Assembly (NCBI GenBank): GCA_910587945.1 | Contig: CAJUNI010000001.1 | Span: forward strand, 17,026 to 81,025 | Origin: an uncultured Parvibacter sp. | GTDB taxonomy: Bacteria > Actinomycetota > Coriobacteriia > Coriobacteriales > Eggerthellaceae | DNA length: 64,000 nucleotides | Direction: 5' to 3' | In this document: piece after piece, positions 60,883 through 64,000 of the stretch | How positions within the stretch are numbered: the first letter of the stretch is position 1 | How the letters are laid out: the number at the start of each line of letters is the position of its first letter | Notes under the pieces: model-generated | Told to the model about the DNA's origin: nothing | What the model saw: only the letters and a program-made list of their open reading frames with translations | Databases searched by the model: none | Made by a program: the position numbers and the translations under genes

Positions 60883-61209
60883 CTAGGAGGATTCGCCACC
60901 CAGTAATTTGAGTCCAATAATGCAGCCTACAAGGCCACAAATGAGAAGCACCCGGGCCACTGATACGGGCTCAGCGCCGGTGATCATGCCATAGACAACG
61001 GTGAGGGTGGCCCCTATGCCTACCCAGACTGCATAGGCTGTGCCAGTCGGCAGTGTTTTGACGGCATAGGAAAGGCCGAGCATCGACAAAATGAGGGCGC
61101 CAATAAAGACGATGGTAGGACCAAGCTGGCTAAAGCCCTGAGATTTTCCCAGGGCTATCGCCCATACTGACTCCATTACTCCCGAGGCTATAAGGACAAG
61201 CCAGTTCAC
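60883..61209 (-). CDS. SMR-family exporter of the Gdx/SugE type
   Basis: A 108-residue four-helix small multidrug resistance protein. The N-terminal WLVLIASGVMESVWAIAL carries the essential glutamate of SMR proteins, and LPTGTAYAVWVGIGA is the typical third-helix signature. Overall similarity is to SugE/Gdx, whose members export guanidinium, more than to EmrE. The GTG start overlaps the TGA stop of the B3/B4 gene (GTGA), so the two are translationally coupled. I saw no guanidine riboswitch core upstream; the operon leader instead has a long terminator-like hairpin. Confidence 0.88.
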   Translation of the reverse strand: MNWLVLIASGVMESVWAIALGKSQGFSQLGPTIVFIGALILSMLGLSYAVKTLPTGTAYAVWVGIGATLTVVYGMITGAEPVSVARVLLICGLVGCIIGLKLLGGESS

Positions 61210-61931
61210 TCGTCAATCACCATGGTGGGGTTCTCGCGCGTAATAATTTCCTTTGCAAAAATCTCGGCGCCCAGGTGCTCAGAAACCAGCTCGGCAAGAG
61301 TATCAACAGCGGCTTTTAGATCTTCGCTTCGCGCAGGATCGACCGATTCAATAATCAGGAACGCTTTGCTCGAATCATCGGTTAACGCAGTGCGCTGACC
61401 GTCACGCCAGTTCCAGCAGCGGCAAATAGCGCCCGCATCGTCGCGATAGCAGAGCTCTCCTTCCAGGGTGGGAGCGTCCTCTTCTTCCCCTAATGCCCGA
61501 AACGCATCGCCGCCATCGGTGATGCCCAGGCAAATATCGCCCTCCATAGCGTCAATGTCTTCGCCGCCAACGGGCAGGGCATAGGTCAACGACACAATGT
61601 TGTAGGCGTCAACCGAAGGATTGATGGAGCCTACTGGGTTGCCTTTCAAGACGCGCTTAAGCAGATTTTCGACAGAGCAGCGAGCGCCCTTCTTCGTCTT
61701 AAACTTCTGGTAGGCGTCACGCCAGACTGCCACCACTTCGTTTTGGGAAATGGTGTTAGAGGTAAGGTGTTGGTCGGCGGCAGCATTTGCTTCGTTGAGT
61801 CGACGAGCCAAAGCCTTGGCATCCTCTTCTGGAATCTGATCTGCGGGCTTCATGGCATGGGCGACCACCACACCGATTTCTGCATTGGGGAATAACTCCC
61901 AAAAGGAATCCTCCGTCACAAACTGTTTCAT
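61206..61931 (-). CDS. B3/B4 tRNA-binding-domain protein
   Basis: A 241-residue protein of the B3/4-domain family, related to the editing domain of phenylalanyl-tRNA synthetase beta. Stand-alone members are thought to bind or proofread tRNA or act on amino acids. Supporting segments are the N-terminal WELFPNAEIGVVVA, the central SVENLLKRVLKGNPVGSINP followed by VDAYNIVSL, and the C-terminal GAICRCWNWRDGQRT. ATG 61931 is chosen because AAAGGGTGA lies upstream; the frame also opens at ATG 61985 inside the leader hairpin, which is unlikely. It is co-transcribed with the SMR exporter. Confidence 0.85.
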   Translation of the reverse strand: MKQFVTEDSFWELFPNAEIGVVVAHAMKPADQIPEEDAKALARRLNEANAAADQHLTSNTISQNEVVAVWRDAYQKFKTKKGARCSVENLLKRVLKGNPVGSINPSVDAYNIVSLTYALPVGGEDIDAMEGDICLGITDGGDAFRALGEEEDAPTLEGELCYRDDAGAICRCWNWRDGQRTALTDDSSKAFLIIESVDPARSEDLKAAVDTLAELVSEHLGAEIFAKEIITRENPTMVIDE

Positions 61932-61973
61932 AGAATCACCCTTTCTGTTGTACTTCATCTGAGTTGCCAAGAT

Positions 61974-62036
61974 AGAAAAAGGCACCTACCGATGCACATC
62001 TTCAAAGGCCTAACGATGCGCACCCATAGGTGCCTT
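61974..62036 (-). promoter_or_regulatory. Leader hairpin (possible transcription attenuator) of the B3/B4-gdx operon
   Basis: Read on the minus strand, AAGGCACCTA and TAGGTGCCTT pair perfectly, with an inner stem GCGCATC/GATGTGC, and CTTTTTC follows. This is a terminator-like structure between the promoter and the first gene. The 5' arm contains a five-codon reading frame (ATGGGTGCGCATCGTTAG, MGAHR) with AAGG just before it. It may be an attenuator, leader peptide or terminator of unknown trigger. Confidence 0.55.
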
Positions 62037-62072
62037 GTGTCTACCCGGCGGCAGACGAATATGTCGCGACGG

Positions 62073-62078
62073 AGTATA
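62073..62078 (-). promoter_or_regulatory. Putative -10 element of the B3/B4-gdx operon
   Basis: TATACT on the minus strand lies 37 bases before the leader hairpin. An imperfect -35 (GTGAAT) is 18 bases upstream. The rest of 62079-62313 holds no recognisable element and presumably includes the promoter of the divergent APH-like gene. Confidence 0.45.
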
Positions 62079-62313
62079 TCATAGAACGCCCGGGGTATTC
62101 ACCGTGTCTCCTGGCTTAAAGTATGGGCAGGGACCGCTCTTGGGATCAGCGAGGTAGCTCTATTAGAGATCTTCGAAGCATTTTGTTTCTAGGACCGCCA
62201 CGTTGCATTCGTAGCGCATAGTTCACTCCCAATTTCTCGGATCCTCGCGTATTCTGGAGGGGAAAAGAACGCCAATCTTGTTTGAGCGAGGAGCTGTCAC
62301 CTAAAGGACACCC

Positions 62314-63099
62314 ATGAAAAAGACGCCCATTTCAAATATTCCAGGCGCCGTCTCGGAGGAGATTCGCTCCATCCTGGGGAGCACCCGTATTTACGATAGC
62401 TCGTGTTCTCCTGAGGCGCGAGTGTATTTCATTGACCAAGGCAACGGTCTCTATTTGAAAACCGCAGCAGCAGGAACCCTTGCGAGCGAAGCCAAGATGG
62501 CAGCCTTCTTCCATCACAAAGCGCTGGGACCTGAAGTTCTAGCCTATTTCTCCGATCAGCGGGATTGGCTCGTGACAGCCGCTGTTCAAGGGGAGGACTG
62601 TGTAGCTTCGCAATACCTTTCTAACCCTCAAAAACTCTGCGACACCATTGCTCAGGAATTAAGACGGTTGCACGAAGTGGATATTGCCGGATGTCCCGTG
62701 CCGGATCGAACGGCTGTCTACCTTGCTCAGGCAGAACAGGGATTTTTCCAAGGGCGGTTTGATGTGACGCTCTTTCCTGAAGGGGTGGGGCCTCAAACGG
62801 CAGAGCAGGCCTATGAACTTCTTGAGCAAAGCAAAGGCAACTTGCGAAGCGATACTCTCATCCATGGGGATTATTGCTTGCCCAACATTGTGCTGCGTGA
62901 TTGGAAACTCGCCGGGTTTATCGACGTCGGCTGCGGCGGGGTAGGAGATCGTCATATTGATTTGTTCTGGGGTCTTTGGACGTTAGAGTTCAATCTGAAA
63001 ACGAATGCTTATAGAGATCGGTTCCTTGATGCCTATGGTCGTGATCGTGTAGACGAATCTCTTCTTGAGGCGGTGGCTGCTGCTGAGCGATTTGGGTAG
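62314..63099 (+). CDS. Aminoglycoside 3'-phosphotransferase (APH) family kinase
   Basis: A 261-residue protein-kinase-like phosphotransferase. The catalytic loop is HGDYCLPN near residue 188, the metal-binding segment is FIDVGCGGVGDRHID near residue 207, and the ATP-lysine region is GLYLKTA with ASEAKMAAFF. The length and C-terminus match APH(3')-type enzymes. It could phosphorylate an aminoglycoside or a related sugar alcohol. The ATG at 62314 has AAGGAC upstream. No insertion sequence or integron feature flanks it and its composition matches its neighbours, so it looks chromosomal; activity against antibiotics is unproven. Confidence 0.83.
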   Translation: MKKTPISNIPGAVSEEIRSILGSTRIYDSSCSPEARVYFIDQGNGLYLKTAAAGTLASEAKMAAFFHHKALGPEVLAYFSDQRDWLVTAAVQGEDCVASQYLSNPQKLCDTIAQELRRLHEVDIAGCPVPDRTAVYLAQAEQGFFQGRFDVTLFPEGVGPQTAEQAYELLEQSKGNLRSDTLIHGDYCLPNIVLRDWKLAGFIDVGCGGVGDRHIDLFWGLWTLEFNLKTNAYRDRFLDAYGRDRVDESLLEAVAAAERFG

Positions 63100-63136
63100 G
63101 GAAAGTCCGAACACAAACGAGAGTATTATGCGGAAA

Positions 63137-63158
63137 ACACGAACGCCGCCCCGAAGGA
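63137..63158. repeat. 22-bp inverted repeat, left copy
   Basis: This 22-base sequence is the exact reverse complement of 63451-63472, the right arm of the terminator after tRNA-Gly. The two copies flank the tRNA. Confidence 0.75.
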
Positions 63159-63339
63159 AGCCCCTACCGAGACTCTTGATTGGTAGGACCCCCACTTCCT
63201 TGAGCCTTAACCCTAATCCTGATGCCTGGCAAGAGGCCTAGAAAAAACTAGGGCCAATCCCGCGAGATCGGCTCTATCCGTTCCTCCGTCAGAGATTGTG
63301 GTTTTACGTATTAGCTGGAATGAGTGAAATAAGATGGCG

Positions 63340-63345
63340 TATAAT
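63340..63345 (+). promoter_or_regulatory. -10 element of the tRNA-Gly gene
   Basis: Consensus TATAAT lies 10 bases before the mature tRNA 5' end. No clear -35 hexamer was found. Confidence 0.6.
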
Positions 63346-63355
63346 TCGACAGAAC

Positions 63356-63430
63356 GCGGGCGTTGCCAAGTGGTAAGGCCCAAGCTTCCCAAGCTTGTAT
63401 TCGCGGGTTCGAGTCCCGTCGCCCGCTCCA
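63356..63430 (+). tRNA. tRNA-Gly (anticodon CCC)
   Basis: Acceptor GCGGGCG pairs with CGCCCGC. The D arm is GCC/GGC, the anticodon arm is CAAGC-TTCCCAA-GCTTG with anticodon CCC at 63388-63390, and the T arm is GCGGG-TTCGAGT-CCCGT. The discriminator T and CCA are encoded. Length is 75 bases. Confidence 0.96.
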
Positions 63431-63441
63431 TAGAAACAAAT

Positions 63442-63469
63442 CGAACGCCGTCCTTCGGGGCGGCGTTCG
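63442..63469. terminator. Hairpin after tRNA-Gly, shared with the convergent EamA gene
   Basis: CGAACGCCGTCC pairs with GGGCGGCGTTCG around a TTCG tetraloop. The minus-strand side is followed by ATTTGTTT. It is probably bidirectional. Confidence 0.75.
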
Positions 63470-63472
63470 TGT
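63451..63472. repeat. 22-bp inverted repeat, right copy
   Basis: Exact reverse complement of 63137-63158. It overlaps the tRNA terminator loop and right arm. Confidence 0.75.
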
Positions 63473-63510
63473 GTTGTAGGTGTACGCGCGGCTATCCTTT
63501 GTGCTGACAG

Positions 63511-64000
63511 CTATGCTCGGGTGGTTTTCATCTGGGATAAAAGAAGTCCCGCAATGGTAAGGACGAGACCGAGCAGAATGGTAAGAGTGACGGGCTCGCC
63601 TAAGATGATGATTGAAGCGGCTGCGGTAATGGCAGGTACCAGGTAAATATAGGTGGTGGACAGCGCGGCTCCTAATCGTTTGACGCATAGGCCCCAGGTC
63701 ACAAAACAAGCCGCCGACGCAACGGCGCCCAAGAATAGTAAGTTCGCTATATTGAGGGGGTTTGAAAAGGCGGAAAGACTTGGCAGACCTTGACCGAACA
63801 GTGCTGTCGCCGGAATGATGAACACAAGTCCCCATAAAAATGTTCGCTTCGTCGAGGCAATGGTCTCATAGCCCAAGTTGGCAATACGTTTTACTAAGAG
63901 GGAATAAAAAGCCCACATCAGAGCGGCAAGTAATGCCAGCAGGTTACCAAGGAGAGCATCGCCACCGAGGGAGAATTGATTGGCGGTTTCACCACTGCTT
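63511..64000 (-). CDS. EamA/DMT-family transporter, C-terminal half (continues beyond window)
   Basis: The minus-strand frame enters from the window edge and ends at 63511. It shows the second five-helix EamA repeat: GDALLGNLLALLAALMWAFY, LFLGAVASAACFVTWGL, ALSTTYIYLVPAITAAASIIILGE and ILLGLVLTIAGLLLSQ. These are drug/metabolite exporters of the inner membrane. The N-terminal repeat and start lie beyond base 64000; the internal ATG at 63918 is not the start. Confidence 0.9.
   Translation of the reverse strand, partial: SSGETANQFSLGGDALLGNLLALLAALMWAFYSLLVKRIANLGYETIASTKRTFLWGLVFIIPATALFGQGLPSLSAFSNPLNIANLLFLGAVASAACFVTWGLCVKRLGAALSTTYIYLVPAITAAASIIILGEPVTLTILLGLVLTIAGLLLSQMKTTRA

Noticed and set aside
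63095..63120. GGGAAAGTCCGAACA resembles the conserved 5' core of RNase P RNA
   Set aside because: Only part of the core matches, and the rest of the RNase P RNA (pairing partner and 3' core) is not found nearby.
63128..63241. 37-codon frame starting ATG 63128
   Set aside because: No ribosome binding site, an Arg/Pro-rich random-looking peptide, and it contains the 22-bp repeat.

Overview
The window looks like an origin-proximal segment of an anaerobic actinobacterium, most likely a Coriobacteriia/Eggerthellaceae-type organism. This is an inference from mid-range GC, ferredoxin-linked 2-oxoacid metabolism, an AGCS amino-acid carrier, many AGGAG-type ribosome binding sites and an LPXTG wall-anchored giant protein; no rRNA or other decisive taxonomic marker is present. 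The left edge carries the end of parB and two perfect parS palindromes, which places it near oriC.

Layout. 1-7.5 kb holds housekeeping genes: parB end, parS sites, rlmN, ddl, a tail-anchored unknown, a DnaQ-DinG fusion and a membrane/coiled-coil protein. 7.6-10.9 kb is a membrane-inserted M28-peptidase-like gene, broken by one frameshift, missing several metal ligands and carrying a very large acidic insertion. 10.9-22.4 kb is a metabolic block: a LysR regulator, a PaaK-type acyl-CoA ligase, a LysR-like effector domain without a DNA-binding part, a TIGR00300 (LOR/SDH, ornithine-cyclodeaminase-like) enzyme, an Ogt-type protein, a three-gene 2-oxoacid:ferredoxin oxidoreductase operon, an AGCS symporter and proC. 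Together these suggest amino-acid fermentation with 2-oxo acid oxidation and possibly ornithine/proline interconversion. 22.5-28.0 kb holds a nitroreductase, a Bcr/CflA-type MFS pump whose best start codon is ATA, mnmA, two small proteins and a PucR regulator.

28.5-60.7 kb is one continuous 32-kb reading frame for a secreted LPQTG-anchored surface protein of about 10.7 thousand residues. It has a signal peptide, repeated beta-rich modules, a Cys/His-rich island, acidic and Pro-Asp or Gly-Glu spacers, at least seven SdrD-B-like domains and a sortase anchor. Its only good start (ATG 28522, with a Shine-Dalgarno) lies in another frame. The two frames are joined by a run of ten G residues at 28572-28581. 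Nine Gs would give the complete 10,714-residue protein; the ten seen here give a 27-residue peptide. This is the hallmark of an on/off phase-variable (contingency) locus and is the main discovery candidate.

60.8-64 kb holds a B3/B4-domain protein with a Gdx/SugE-type SMR exporter behind a possible attenuator leader, an APH-family kinase, tRNA-Gly(CCC) and the C-terminal half of an EamA transporter.
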